Origin: Pseudoalteromonas luteoviolacea DSM 6061
GTDB taxonomy: Bacteria; Pseudomonadota; Gammaproteobacteria; Enterobacterales; Alteromonadaceae
Direction of reading: 5' to 3'
Assembly (NCBI RefSeq): GCF_001625655.1
Contig: NZ_AUYB01000128.1
Coordinates: 1 to 64,000 of the forward strand
DNA length: 64,000 nt
Shown here: piece after piece, positions 27,696-37,072 of the stretch
How positions within the stretch are numbered: the first letter of the stretch is position 1
How the letters are laid out: the number at the start of each line of letters is the position of its first letter
The notes under the pieces: generated by a model
The model's database searches: none
What the model saw: only the letters and a program-made list of their open reading frames with translations
Told to the model about the DNA's origin: nothing
Position numbers and translations under genes: made by a program

Positions 27696-30600
27696 GTGGG
27701 AGTGATTGTGGATCGTGATGTAAAGAAGCGCTTGGTTATCGGAGTAAGTGCATTATTTCTTACCGTTGTGTTTCTTATTTCGACGCCTTTTGGCAACAAG
27801 CTACTGGTGAGCTTTGTTAACTACTTTGTAGCACAAGTACGTATTGAGCTTCGTGAAGGTAAGCTCTTGTCTGGTGGGCAATTCTCAATTGATTTTCAAA
27901 CAGCTTCAACACATCTGCACGCTGATAAGGTCAGTTTGAATTTGAATTGGTTTGATTGCGCTACACTTTGTATCGCTCTTGAAGTCGATGAATTGAAAGT
28001 TACAGCTTCAGATGTAGCCACAGAAGGGGGCCAAGCGCAGGTAGCCTATGAAACCGAATCAGAGCTCAGTGAAGAGCTGATTTCATTCCCTTTATCCATA
28101 GGTGTGTCATCCTTGAAAGTCGACTCGTTGATTGTGGATGCGGGTGGGCATAAGGCTATTCTTGATAAATTACAGCTGGTGGCGAGTGCACGTGAATCGC
28201 TAGTCAGTGTTGAAAAGCTCCATAGTCAACACGTATATATAGAGCAATATCAAGCAAAGCAAACGCAAACTAATGGGTTGCCTGAGAGTCTTGAGCCATT
28301 GCAATTACCCAGTTTTCATTTGCCAATAGAGGTTGATTTGGCAAACTTTCAAATAGCTAAATTGGCTTATCAACCGTTTGAACAGGCACCTCAGCATGTC
28401 AAAAATCTAGCACTGATAATGTCAGTTAAGTCTCAGGTTTTACGTGTTGATACCGTTTCATTTCGGTATGAGTTAATGAGTGCATTTGCGAGTGCAGATT
28501 ATGACTTGAACTCAAATTCAGTGCGAGGAGGTGTAAGTTTAGCCCACCCTTCGGGGGCTATAACGGCTAACTTGCATGGCGATCTACAACAGCTCAATAT
28601 TTTGGCAAAGGTATCGGGTGACGTGTCTGCAGACGGCCATTTATCTGTCTCTCCTGCGATGAGAAACTGGCCTTTTGACCTCGATATACAACTGAATAAA
28701 GCGTCGATTGAGGACACCGTAGCGCTGTCTGAGTTTAAACTTAAGGGGAAAGGAAATGCTGACAATTATTCCTTTTCCATGGCCGGGAATGTTGACTTAA
28801 ATGCGTTATATGAGCAGGCGGCCAACGCCCATATTCAGGCTTCAATAGTGGGAAGCTTGTCGAGCTTAGAAGTCGACAAGAGCAGAATTGAGATTGGACA
28901 GGCATATACCGAGCTTGTTGCTCAACTCGATTGGCAGCAAGGTCTAAAGCTGGACCTTGTAGGAAAGTTGAAAGAATTGCCAATTCCAAAGCTGAGTGAG
29001 GGGCCTAATCTTAGGTTTTCTAAAACAGATTTAGGCGTGTTGTCAGGCAATTATGCGTTAAATTTCAAGCAACAAGACTCTTCTTGGTCCGCTCAGGTTG
29101 ATGAGTTGAAACTATACGGCAGTGTTGCAGAACTACCGGTATCATTGGCATTAAAAGGCGAACTCAATGACCAACTGAGTGGACAGCTGAATCAAGCCGA
29201 GTTTTCATATGGCAGCAGTAAGATAAACGTGACGGGAGAAGTGGGCAATGAGCTGGACCTAAAAGCAAGTTTTAATATTGCTCATATGGCTAATGAGATA
29301 CTGCCATTAGATATTGCAATGCATGGCCAAACGACAGCGAAGGGGCTTGCTAAAACACCTAAAATCAATCTGCATGCACAGATAGCTGAGGCTGTGTACC
29401 AAGAGTTTGCTTTGAAAGGAGCTGAGTTGTCTACTGAGGTAGATTTAAGTTCGGACTTTGCTGGGCAACTTTCATTGACTGTGGCACACGCAAATGCGCC
29501 GGGTATTGAAGATGGCAAATTTTCGCTTAGCGCTCAGGGAGATCGTAGAGTTCACCAAGCAAATATTGCGCTTGTTAGCAAAAAGGCGTCAGCTGAGCTG
29601 GCGTTGACTGGTCAGTATGCGGATGCTAAATGGATGGGCCAAATAAATAGCAGTAAGCTCTCACTTGAATCACTCCTGCTGAAACTGAATAACTCGATAG
29701 CACTCGAAGTGTCAGAGGAAGGCGTTGCTATTTCACAACACTGTTGGCAAGTTGCAGCTGGGCAAGCATGCTTGGCAGCTAACCAACAAGGTCAATCTGG
29801 TGACGCGAGTGTATCTCTGAGCAATGTACCGTTGCAGTCGGCATCAGCATGGGTACCTGATGGCATCAGTGCAGAAGGTAGTGTTACTGGTGAAAGTAAA
29901 ATTCAGTGGGCTGACAATCAACTCAATACGCTCATCGGGAGGTTAGAATTAACGGGTGGCAAGGTTGTATTATCTCAACCAGAACAAGGATCAAATCCTG
30001 AGCGTTCAGAATTACAGCAAACGACCTTAACCGTTGACTCTTTTGATATTTTGCTCCGGGGGGATGAAAACAGTGCGCATGTTGATTGGCAAATTCAGTT
30101 GGCTAAACTCGGCAACTTCAACGGTAAAATACACCTTCCAGATGTACAAAATAGCGATAACATTAAAGGTTTTGTCGATATAAATGCAATTCAGCTCAAC
30201 GAATTCACACCTTATTTAAGAGCGCTTGCATGGCCCGACATAGATTTGGCGGGGAAAATTGGTGGTCGCATTGAATTTGCGTCAGACACAGGACAACCGA
30301 TGGTGTATGGTCGTATGCGTGCTGAGCAAATCTCTGTATTGTCGAGTTATTTGCCCATGCAAGTTTCCGATCTGAATTTAGACATCGATTTACGAGATGA
30401 TCTCATTGAGTTAAATGGACAATTAAAGACACCTGAAGACGGGTTTGCGGCTATCAACGGCAAGGTTTTGCTGCAACCTAATTTGGGTTTAGATGTAAAA
30501 TTTAATGGGCAACGTTTATTTTTTACACCCATGGCGGGTGCCCAGATAGCAGTTTCTCCTGATCTGCATATTAAATTTTCAGGCGAACATCTTAACGTTG

Positions 30601-31445
30601 TCGGTGATGTTACCGTACCATTCGCGCGATTTACATTGAATGAGCTACCAGAAGGAGCCATTTTAGTCAGTGAAGATCAAGTGATCCTAGATGACGTTGA
30701 CGAGGCGCAAAAGCCGGGGTTGTTTGATTATCAAGCTGATATAGATATTCGACTATTAGATGATGTACGTATTGTAGCATTGGGTCTGGACGCTTATTTG
30801 TATGGTGAACTATCTTTAGAAAAGCAGCTCGATACGGCGATACTTGCTGCAGGTGAAGTGTCTTTGCGTGAAGGTAAGTACACCGCATTTGGTCAGGATC
30901 TATTTATTCAAACTGGGCAATTAGGTTTTAATGGTCCACTGGACAAGCCGTATTTGAACGTTAGAGCAATTAGAAACCCAGATAACACTGCAAATGGTGT
31001 AATTGCGGGTGTATCTGTACAAGGCAGTATTGCGGAGCCCGAGCTAACGATTTTTTCAGAACCAGCGATGGATCAAGCAAAGGCGCTTGCATATTTGCTC
31101 AATGGTGAAGCTTTAGGCGCTGGTGAAAGTTCTAACAATACCATGTTAGCGCAGTTTTTACTCTCGAAGAGCATTGATAAGAGTAAAGGATTATTTACAA
31201 AAGCGGGAAAAAAACTTGGGTTAAAGGACGTTAATTTGGCTGCAAAAGGAAGCGGTGACGATACACAAGTGGAGCTTTCGGGGTACATTACACCTAGCGT
31301 ACAAGTGAGCTACCGAGTTGGAGTATTTGCTTCTCTCAGTGAAATAGCTGTACGTTATCGAATATTTTCAAAGCTTTATATTGAAGCTACGAGTGGTCTC
31401 TACGATAGTATAGACTTGTTGTATAAATTTGATTGGGGTGGTTGA
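27696..31445 (+). CDS. tamB: TamB, translocation and assembly module inner-membrane protein
   Basis: AsmA-like protein of 1249 residues that spans the periplasm between the inner membrane and TamA; current models make it a groove for phospholipids. One N-terminal membrane helix (about 11-32), a very long repetitive beta-structure and the C-terminal DUF490/TamB domain (about 900-1249, with NPDNTANGVIAGVSVQGS, EPELTIFSEPAMDQAKALAY and a barrel-like end YRIFSKLYIEATSGLYDSID) are visible. Starts at GTG 27696, 27702 or 27708 are all possible behind AGAGG. The stop overlaps the next gene by one base (TGATG). Confidence 0.95.
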   Translation: MGVIVDRDVKKRLVIGVSALFLTVVFLISTPFGNKLLVSFVNYFVAQVRIELREGKLLSGGQFSIDFQTASTHLHADKVSLNLNWFDCATLCIALEVDELKVTASDVATEGGQAQVAYETESELSEELISFPLSIGVSSLKVDSLIVDAGGHKAILDKLQLVASARESLVSVEKLHSQHVYIEQYQAKQTQTNGLPESLEPLQLPSFHLPIEVDLANFQIAKLAYQPFEQAPQHVKNLALIMSVKSQVLRVDTVSFRYELMSAFASADYDLNSNSVRGGVSLAHPSGAITANLHGDLQQLNILAKVSGDVSADGHLSVSPAMRNWPFDLDIQLNKASIEDTVALSEFKLKGKGNADNYSFSMAGNVDLNALYEQAANAHIQASIVGSLSSLEVDKSRIEIGQAYTELVAQLDWQQGLKLDLVGKLKELPIPKLSEGPNLRFSKTDLGVLSGNYALNFKQQDSSWSAQVDELKLYGSVAELPVSLALKGELNDQLSGQLNQAEFSYGSSKINVTGEVGNELDLKASFNIAHMANEILPLDIAMHGQTTAKGLAKTPKINLHAQIAEAVYQEFALKGAELSTEVDLSSDFAGQLSLTVAHANAPGIEDGKFSLSAQGDRRVHQANIALVSKKASAELALTGQYADAKWMGQINSSKLSLESLLLKLNNSIALEVSEEGVAISQHCWQVAAGQACLAANQQGQSGDASVSLSNVPLQSASAWVPDGISAEGSVTGESKIQWADNQLNTLIGRLELTGGKVVLSQPEQGSNPERSELQQTTLTVDSFDILLRGDENSAHVDWQIQLAKLGNFNGKIHLPDVQNSDNIKGFVDINAIQLNEFTPYLRALAWPDIDLAGKIGGRIEFASDTGQPMVYGRMRAEQISVLSSYLPMQVSDLNLDIDLRDDLIELNGQLKTPEDGFAAINGKVLLQPNLGLDVKFNGQRLFFTPMAGAQIAVSPDLHIKFSGEHLNVVGDVTVPFARFTLNELPEGAILVSEDQVILDDVDEAQKPGLFDYQADIDIRLLDDVRIVALGLDAYLYGELSLEKQLDTAILAAGEVSLREGKYTAFGQDLFIQTGQLGFNGPLDKPYLNVRAIRNPDNTANGVIAGVSVQGSIAEPELTIFSEPAMDQAKALAYLLNGEALGAGESSNNTMLAQFLLSKSIDKSKGLFTKAGKKLGLKDVNLAAKGSGDDTQVELSGYITPSVQVSYRVGVFASLSEIAVRYRIFSKLYIEATSGLYDSIDLLYKFDWGG

Positions 31446-32284
31446 TGCGCTATTTGAGCTTATTGCTCGTCGTGATATTTTGTCATACTGCTGTAGCAAA
31501 AGAAGCTAAAGTTGTAAGAGTTACACAGGGCGCACACCCTTATGTTGTAGATTTGATCAAGTTGGCGTTGTCTTACCAGAAAGACGTATATAAGCTCCGT
31601 TACGTCGACAATATACCTACCCAAAGCCGTGCTATAAGACTATTAGGTAAAGAAAATGGCATAGATATTTTCTGGTCGGTTACGAACTCTCGTCGAGAAA
31701 ATATGGCTCGAGCGGTACGGGTTCCGATTGTGAAAGGCTTGTTGGGTTACCGTATTCTAGTGATCAACAAAGACAATCAAGCTAAGTTTAGTAATTTGAA
31801 CCATATATCTCAGCTTCAAAAGTTTCATTTCGGATTACGCTATGATTGGCCTGATCATAATATATTTGTTGATAATCAATTGTCTGTAAACGAATTTAAA
31901 ACTTTTACAGGTGCGTTAAATATGCTCAAATCAAATCGCTTTGATGCGATTCCAATTAGCATATTGGAATTACCTGATCTGGTAAGTCGATATCAAACAT
32001 ATGCGGAACAAAACCTACTATTATACTATCCATCGGCAGTGTACTTGTTTGTTGAAAAATCAGATCAAGCGCTCTTTCACGCACTTTCAAATGGTATGAA
32101 TCAAGCATTGCAGGACGGCCAATTTGAAAAACTGTTTAATCAATACTTCAATGGCTTGATAAAGGAGTTGGAGCTAGAGAAACGCACACTGATCGAGCTG
32201 TCAAATCGTAGCTTACCGCCTAGCGCACCACTAGCAGAACAACACCTCTGGTATAGAAAAGAAACAAAAAATGAAAAAAACTAA
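31445..32284 (+). CDS. Periplasmic solute-binding-protein-like protein in the tam operon
   Basis: A 279-residue secreted protein (signal peptide MRYLSLLLVVIFCHTAVAK) with the type 2 periplasmic binding protein fold: NGIDIFWSVTNSRRENMARA, LLGYRILVINKDN, HFGLRYDWPDHNIF, and the C-terminal ALSNGMNQALQDGQFEKLF that closes SBP_bac_3-like proteins. No ABC transporter genes adjoin it, so it may act as a stand-alone sensor or scavenging domain. The ATG at 31445 shares its first base with the tamB stop, which supports this start over an earlier one at 31433. Confidence 0.8.
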   Translation: MRYLSLLLVVIFCHTAVAKEAKVVRVTQGAHPYVVDLIKLALSYQKDVYKLRYVDNIPTQSRAIRLLGKENGIDIFWSVTNSRRENMARAVRVPIVKGLLGYRILVINKDNQAKFSNLNHISQLQKFHFGLRYDWPDHNIFVDNQLSVNEFKTFTGALNMLKSNRFDAIPISILELPDLVSRYQTYAEQNLLLYYPSAVYLFVEKSDQALFHALSNGMNQALQDGQFEKLFNQYFNGLIKELELEKRTLIELSNRSLPPSAPLAEQHLWYRKETKNEKN

Positions 32285-33152
32285 TGTATTTTTAGCATCT
32301 GCAATATTGATGCTTGGTGGCTGCATGCAACAACAAGAAAAGCCGCAAGAAATCGTTCGCGCCCCAAGCGAAATTATCAACTCGGCGCCAGAGAAAGCAT
32401 GGCGTGAAGTAGATAGTAACAATGTTCTACGTATTACGTTGGAAACAGGGCATGTTTATGTGGAGCTAAATGAGCGGCTCGCGCCAAACCATACAAACAA
32501 TATCAAGTTATTGGCCAGAGAACAGTTTTATAACGGATTGAGTGTGTATCGTTTTGTTGAAGGCTTTGTAGCGCAAGGAGGAGACCATACTGATACCAAA
32601 GTCCCTAAAGAAGGCAAAAAGCGCCTAGATGCGGAGTTATCGCTCAAAACGAACAAAGCTTTGCCTATCACTGCGCTTGATGGTTCAGATGGCTATGCAA
32701 TTAGAACTGGATTTTTAGATGGGTTTGCAGTGGGTCAAAATAGCCCTGCAACAAAAACTTGGATGACTCATTGCGCTGGCACTTTTGCGATGGCCCGAGG
32801 TAACGGCATTAACAGCGGTGGAACAGAGTTTTATATCACGCTTTCACCACAACGCTACTTAGATCGCAATATCACAGTTTTTGGACGAGTGCTTGAGGGC
32901 ATGGAGCATGTACTGCAATTACAAAGAACGCCTACCGAGGGGCGTGTGTTCAATCCAATTGCAAGTGTAGATGTATTGATAGATATTGCACAGGAAGACA
33001 ACACTCAATTTGAAGTGTTTGATACTGATACTGCTCTTTTCGAGGAGTTGATCGCTGCTCGCACAAACCGCCCTGAGCCGTGGTTTAAATTTACGCCCAA
33101 TTATGCTGACGTGTGCTCAATTTCAGTGCCAACAAGAAGAAAAAGCCTGTAG
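32271..33152 (+). CDS. Lipoprotein peptidyl-prolyl cis-trans isomerase (cyclophilin type)
   Basis: Periplasmic proline isomerase of 293 residues, anchored by a lipid (lipobox LGGC after MKKTNVFLASAILM). The cyclophilin core shows LETGHVYVELNERLAPNHTNNI, FYNGLSVYRFVEGFVAQGGD, GTFAMARGNGINSGGTEFYI and LDRNITVFGRVLEGM, which include the active-site Arg-Phe and Gln residues. An insertion of about 50 residues (KVPKEGKKRLDAEL to HCAG) separates the two halves. It overlaps the upstream gene by 14 bp, so it is the last gene of the tam cluster and may assist folding of envelope proteins. Confidence 0.92.
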   Translation: MKKTNVFLASAILMLGGCMQQQEKPQEIVRAPSEIINSAPEKAWREVDSNNVLRITLETGHVYVELNERLAPNHTNNIKLLAREQFYNGLSVYRFVEGFVAQGGDHTDTKVPKEGKKRLDAELSLKTNKALPITALDGSDGYAIRTGFLDGFAVGQNSPATKTWMTHCAGTFAMARGNGINSGGTEFYITLSPQRYLDRNITVFGRVLEGMEHVLQLQRTPTEGRVFNPIASVDVLIDIAQEDNTQFEVFDTDTALFEELIAARTNRPEPWFKFTPNYADVCSISVPTRRKSL

Positions 33153-33154
33153 AG

Positions 33155-33180
33155 AAGTGCCGTGTTATACGGCACTTTTC
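33155..33180. terminator. Bidirectional terminator between the cyclophilin gene and queF
   Basis: A perfect 9-bp stem (AAGTGCCGT at 33155-33163, complement at 33169-33177) with loop GTTAT is followed by TT(C) on the plus strand, 2 bp after the stop codon. Confidence 0.75.
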
Positions 33181-33192
33181 AAAAACATGCGC

Positions 33193-34038
33193 TTATTGGC
33201 GATTGACTCTTATATCGAAGCTTGTAGTGTCTTGCTCACTAGAGCGGAATGGGTTGATGTCTAGCCCGCCGCGACGAGTATACCGAGCGTAAACTTCCAA
33301 CTTGGTTGGGTTAAGTGCACGCTGAATGTCGCAAAAAATACGCTCTACACATTGCTCGTGGAACTCGTTGTGATCTCGAAATGAGATTAAGTACCTCAAC
33401 AATGACTCCCGGCATATTGTTTTCCCTTCATAGCGGATCACAATACTTGCCCAATCCGGCTGAGATGTAATAAGGCAATTGGACTTTAACAGGTGACTGT
33501 ATAGAGTCTCCTCTACATTGTCATTATTCTCGTTGCTTAATATGCCGTCTGTTGGGCTATAGGTGTCTACATCGATGTCTAATCCATCAATACATTCACC
33601 TGGTAGTGCTGTAAATGGCAAACAGTTGTACTCATCAGGGCCATATAGTTTTACCTCTACTTGGCACTGCGCAGCAGCACTTAAATCGTCAGTAAGGTGT
33701 TGCAGTACTGTTTGCTGGGATTCAAAACGCGTTTGGTTAAAGCTATTTAGATAGAGCTTAAAAGATTTTGACTCGATAATGTGTGAGCTTTGACATGGAA
33801 ACGTGAATGTTGCCACCGCGACTTGAGGTTTTCCTTTGCTGTTTAGCCATGACAACTCGTAGCCTGTCCAAGTATCCTCACCAAAAAATGGTAATTGCTG
33901 TTCATTGACTGCGATTTGATCTCGGTTTAACTTTCTTGCGATGGGGTGTAACAGAGACGCATCGTATTGAGATGCATATTCAGTTGTTTTGCCTAATACT
34001 GAGGCTTTTAGCTCAGGCGCATTGTTGTAATCTGTCAT
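33193..34038 (-). CDS. queF: QueF, NADPH-dependent preQ0 reductase
   Basis: Reduces 7-cyano-7-deazaguanine to preQ1 in queuosine biosynthesis. The 281 residues match the long bimodular QueF of E. coli (282). The substrate and cofactor motif [17 protein letters not shown] is near residue 89, and the catalytic cysteine is in [15 protein letters not shown] near residue 190. It is divergent from syd with 61 bp between them; queF and syd are also neighbours in E. coli. Confidence 0.97.
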   Translation of the reverse strand: MTDYNNAPELKASVLGKTTEYASQYDASLLHPIARKLNRDQIAVNEQQLPFFGEDTWTGYELSWLNSKGKPQVAVATFTFPCQSSHIIESKSFKLYLNSFNQTRFESQQTVLQHLTDDLSAAAQCQVEVKLYGPDEYNCLPFTALPGECIDGLDIDVDTYSPTDGILSNENNDNVEETLYSHLLKSNCLITSQPDWASIVIRYEGKTICRESLLRYLISFRDHNEFHEQCVERIFCDIQRALNPTKLEVYARYTRRGGLDINPFRSSEQDTTSFDIRVNRQ

Positions 34039-34099
34039 GTTTCACCAATAGTGGTTACAATGTTGCGAATTATAGCGAATAAAAAATGAGATTGGCAGT

Positions 34100-34642
34100 A
34101 TGGCTTCTTTTACAAATATGATGGAATCGCTACATCAGCGTTTTGCATCAGCAACTGAACAAAATCAAGGACATTTACCTCTTATCCAGCATGACTCTGA
34201 TTATCCGAGTCCATGTGAGAAAGGACAACCAAATACACATGGACAAATTCAGTGGCAAGCAACACCTAGAAAGCCACTTGAGGATCTTACTGACTTGGCA
34301 AAAGCGCTAGAAGTGGAATTTCCAGAGCCATTACATGCCTATTATGGTGCTGTATATGGTGGAAATATTCTTGCGAAATTCGAAGGGCATGAAGTTGAGC
34401 TTTTACAAGTTTGGAACGAGGATGACTTTGTTAACTTACAGCAAAACATTACTGGTCACGTACTCATGAAGCGCCGCTTAAAGCAAGATGACACCATTTT
34501 CATTGGTCTTACAGAGAAAGAGGACTTACTCATCACAGTAAAATTAAATACTGGTGAAGTGTGTCTTGAGTATGTAGGAAAGCCGCCACACCACGTATTG
34601 GCGGCCAACCTAGAAGTATTTCTTGAACAGCTAAGCTTTTAG
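34100..34642 (+). CDS. syd: Syd, SecY-interacting protein
   Basis: A 180-residue cytoplasmic protein that binds SecY and is thought to check the integrity of the SecYEG channel. Family segments include AFTNMMESLHQRF-like start (ASFTNMMESLHQRF), EPLHAYYGAVYGGNI and VLMKRRLKQDDTIFIGLT. It keeps the E. coli neighbourhood queF-syd-csrB-yqcC, with several small genes inserted before csrB. Its stop codon abuts that of the convergent gene at 34643 with no spacer. Confidence 0.96.
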   Translation: MASFTNMMESLHQRFASATEQNQGHLPLIQHDSDYPSPCEKGQPNTHGQIQWQATPRKPLEDLTDLAKALEVEFPEPLHAYYGAVYGGNILAKFEGHEVELLQVWNEDDFVNLQQNITGHVLMKRRLKQDDTIFIGLTEKEDLLITVKLNTGEVCLEYVGKPPHHVLAANLEVFLEQLSF

Positions 34643-35416
34643 TTATTGAAAATCCCACGAAATATTTGATACCAGCTGACAATTGTCACATTTGAAATCA
34701 AAAATACCGAACCAAGGTTCTTCTAATGCCCAGTTGCCATCGCAGCTAGGGCATTTTCTCTGCTGCTCAGCTTCGAGGCTTTCTCCACCTACACGATACA
34801 AGTAGTAATAGACTGGCTTTTTTGTTAGGTAGCGAATGCGTTTGCTTAAATCCAACCCTCTGCGGGTTAAGTCACTAGAAAGGCTGGTTAACTCTTCCAG
34901 CGCAGCAAATTCACAGCGCGTAGCACCATTAATTTGAATTTGATCACATGCTTGCCAATCTTCTTGCCATTTTATAAGTGCCTTATAATCGCCGTTTGCA
35001 ATAGCTGGGATTTTATATAGTGGTACTGGTAAAAAGTCATCCCCGCAGTAGAGTGGACTACAAGTGTGCACATAGGTTGTATAAAGAATATAGCTTGAGG
35101 GAGACTGGCATTGATCTGCACCATTGGCATGAATATCTTGCCCAATAACTTTAACTTTTGGTGCGAGCAACCCAGCTTGTTGCAATTGTTCAATGGCATG
35201 TTTTACAAAAGGGCTATGGTGCAACGGGTGCAAAGAGTCTTCCTGCGGACACATAACACGGGTGATAAAGTAGCCATCTTTTAACACTGTGGGAAACTCA
35301 TCACCGATAATTTGGCCATTGAAACGCAGTGCATTAACCAAACGATTTATCGCCTGTTCAGCCATGTCTAAAGTAGTGTCTTGATAGCAATCAAAAGTGA
35401 GATCGACTACAAACAT
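34643..35416 (-). CDS. Zn-ribbon protein of the DUF2310 family
   Basis: A 257-residue cytoplasmic protein without a signal peptide. Its C-terminus carries a zinc ribbon, CPSCDGNW ... FDFKCDNCQLVSN (about 217-250), with two CxxC pairs. The rest, with HTCSPLYCGDDFLPVPLYKIP near residue 118, matches my memory of DUF2310, described as Zn-ribbon and possibly nucleic-acid-binding. The biological role is unknown. It follows the 35418-35681 gene after 1 bp, so the two are co-transcribed. Confidence 0.82.
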   Translation of the reverse strand: MFVVDLTFDCYQDTTLDMAEQAINRLVNALRFNGQIIGDEFPTVLKDGYFITRVMCPQEDSLHPLHHSPFVKHAIEQLQQAGLLAPKVKVIGQDIHANGADQCQSPSSYILYTTYVHTCSPLYCGDDFLPVPLYKIPAIANGDYKALIKWQEDWQACDQIQINGATRCEFAALEELTSLSSDLTRRGLDLSKRIRYLTKKPVYYYLYRVGGESLEAEQQRKCPSCDGNWALEEPWFGIFDFKCDNCQLVSNISWDFQ

Positions 35417-35417
35417 C

Positions 35418-35681
35418 CTAAGCTCGCTCTTCTAGTAAAGCGAGTAGTTTGTCGAGCTTAGCTTCAATTCTATCAAGTTGAGTCTGTTTATTTACCTCGA
35501 CGGATTCCTCACTAGACTCAATGGATTCAATTGCCTCAGGATTATTTTTATAAGCGGATAATGCTGCAATTAATACAGGCATTGGTACCGGTGCAGTCAA
35601 TTTTGATTTAACTGTCGCAACTGTTGGCGTTTTGCCTTCCGAAACCAAAGATCGGATGGCGCTTTGAACTGCTGGATGCAT
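35418..35681 (-). CDS. Small conserved protein with coiled-coil end, possible DNA-binding
   Basis: An 87-residue protein from the ATG at 35681 (MHPAVQSAIRSLVSEGKTPT). The N-terminal half (PTVATVKSKLTAPVPMPVLI) looks like a small winged-helix or KfrA-N-type DNA-binding segment. The C-terminus (QLDRIEAKLDKLLALLEERA) is a short coiled coil. A TTG at 35693 gives a 91-residue version but has no better signal. It sits upstream of the Zn-ribbon gene with only 1 bp between. The function is unknown. Confidence 0.7.
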   Translation of the reverse strand: MHPAVQSAIRSLVSEGKTPTVATVKSKLTAPVPMPVLIAALSAYKNNPEAIESIESSEESVEVNKQTQLDRIEAKLDKLLALLEERA

Positions 35682-35787
35682 AAAAACTACCAAAAAAATA
35701 AAATCCAGTTTACCACTTTTAAAGCAATTACCAAAAGGCTTGCGCTTTTTGCAATCGGTTTATTACAAAAGCGATAAACGAAATGAT

Positions 35788-36015
35788 CTAACGTAGTAAT
35801 GCGTCGAGCTCATCAATTACTTCGCTCCAGTCTGCGTCTTCTTTTAGAGACTCTTCTATAAAGTGCTTTTGTCCTTCATTCCAAAATGGCGCATCTTTTA
35901 AAAGTATGTGATTTTGTAACTTGTTGTGGTCAATAAAACGAGAGATGTGTTCATCGCTGTTTTCTAATCCCAATTGTGCAAATAAAGACTTTAAAGAGTG
36001 ATAGCTAGTATCCAT
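35788..36015 (-). CDS. DUF2789 family small protein
   Basis: A 75-residue acidic protein, MDTSYHSLKSLFAQLGLENS at the start and FWNEGQKHFIEESLKEDADW followed by SEVIDELDALLR at the end, which is the DUF2789 pattern (LFAQLGL, PFW..Q..F, DADW..V.DELD..LR). GAGG lies 5 bases before the ATG at 36015, which decides the start over a GTG at 36021. The function of the family is unknown. Confidence 0.88.
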   Translation of the reverse strand: MDTSYHSLKSLFAQLGLENSDEHISRFIDHNKLQNHILLKDAPFWNEGQKHFIEESLKEDADWSEVIDELDALLR

Positions 36016-36153
36016 ACGCACCTCGTTGAACGAAAATTATACTAATACTATAGTAGATGAAGCTGGGGTTTATAGCATTGAATCAAACGCCTTAGGTTTA
36101 TTTACACAACCTAATGCAATGACCTACATATATTGGCAAGCAGGGATAAAATT

Positions 36154-36819
36154 ATGACAACAACCGAAGAACAAGCACCCAATACCGAAATTAGCGTTAA
36201 GTTCTTGGCTCCTGAAGACATACACGTTGCGGCGAGTTTGCTATATCAAGCGTATCATGAAGATCCGTTACTTATTAACATTTTAAATGAGTCTAATGAG
36301 AGTAAGTATGAATCTAAACTACGAGCACTTATCCGCGAAGAGTTGTCTAGCTTTGGTAAAGCTGGGCAGCCAATCGTTGGCGTATATGTAAACGATAACC
36401 TTGTTGCTGTTGCTTGTGCTTTTGCATCACAGTCTGAAATTGATGCAGCTAGAGGTTGGAATTGGCGTCTACGTTTAATGATGGCGACAGGTAGGTTACA
36501 GACGCAACAGTTATTGGAAAAAGAGCGTACCATTCAAGCGCAGCTGAGTGAATATCAAGGATATTACTTTTTGTCCTTTATTGCAGTGGATCCACACTAT
36601 CAGGGTTTAGGGTATGGGCATTATTTACTGTCTGCGCTAGATACCTTAGTGGTTGAGAACCAAGGCGTTGCGGGTTTGGCTGTATTTGTAACAAAGAGCA
36701 ATCAGGTTAACTTTTTTGAGTCACACGGCTACCAATTAATTAAGCAATTAGTGTTTAAATCAGCATCTGGTGATTTGCTATTTAAACCTCGAACTGACAA
36801 AACGGAAAAAGCACTGTGA
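36154..36819 (+). CDS. GNAT family N-acetyltransferase
   Basis: A 221-residue acetyltransferase. The acetyl-CoA site is GYYFLSFIAVDPHYQGLGYG followed by HYLLSALD (about 136-165 of the shorter form), with the Q-x-x-G-x-G loop. The closing strand-helix is VFVTKSNQVNFFESHGYQL. The ATG at 36154 has AGGGA 8 bases upstream and is preferred to the TTG at 36133. It lies just upstream of the CsrB-type RNA on the same strand. The substrate is unknown. Confidence 0.88.
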   Translation: MTTTEEQAPNTEISVKFLAPEDIHVAASLLYQAYHEDPLLINILNESNESKYESKLRALIREELSSFGKAGQPIVGVYVNDNLVAVACAFASQSEIDAARGWNWRLRLMMATGRLQTQQLLEKERTIQAQLSEYQGYYFLSFIAVDPHYQGLGYGHYLLSALDTLVVENQGVAGLAVFVTKSNQVNFFESHGYQLIKQLVFKSASGDLLFKPRTDKTEKAL

Positions 36820-36945
36820 GACTTTTCCTACATGGATGTGAGTATTATTGGGAAGTATCACCGCGCTAAAGCTCTATTTTTCATTCAAGGTTTTGATTTT
36901 TATTTGTTTTTTGTTTTGTTGCAGTGATTTTTAAGAATTTTTATT

Positions 36946-36956
36946 GAGAATATCTC
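36946..36956. promoter_or_regulatory. GAGAATATCTC palindrome upstream of the CsrB-type RNA
   Basis: An 11-base near-palindrome lies about 45 bp before the first GGA motif of the RNA. The response regulator UvrY/GacA activates csrB in relatives through an inverted repeat with an AAG..ATCTT-like core. The match here is partial, so this is only a candidate. No convincing -35/-10 pair can be fixed between it and 36995. Confidence 0.25.
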
Positions 36957-37072
36957 CTATTTATTACCGCTGATTCGCATAAACTTATTCGTGTTAAAGG
37001 ATAAAAGGACTCAGCAGAAAGCTAACGCTAGGATAGCGGGTAGGATACAAAGATATACACGGGAAGTTCGGA

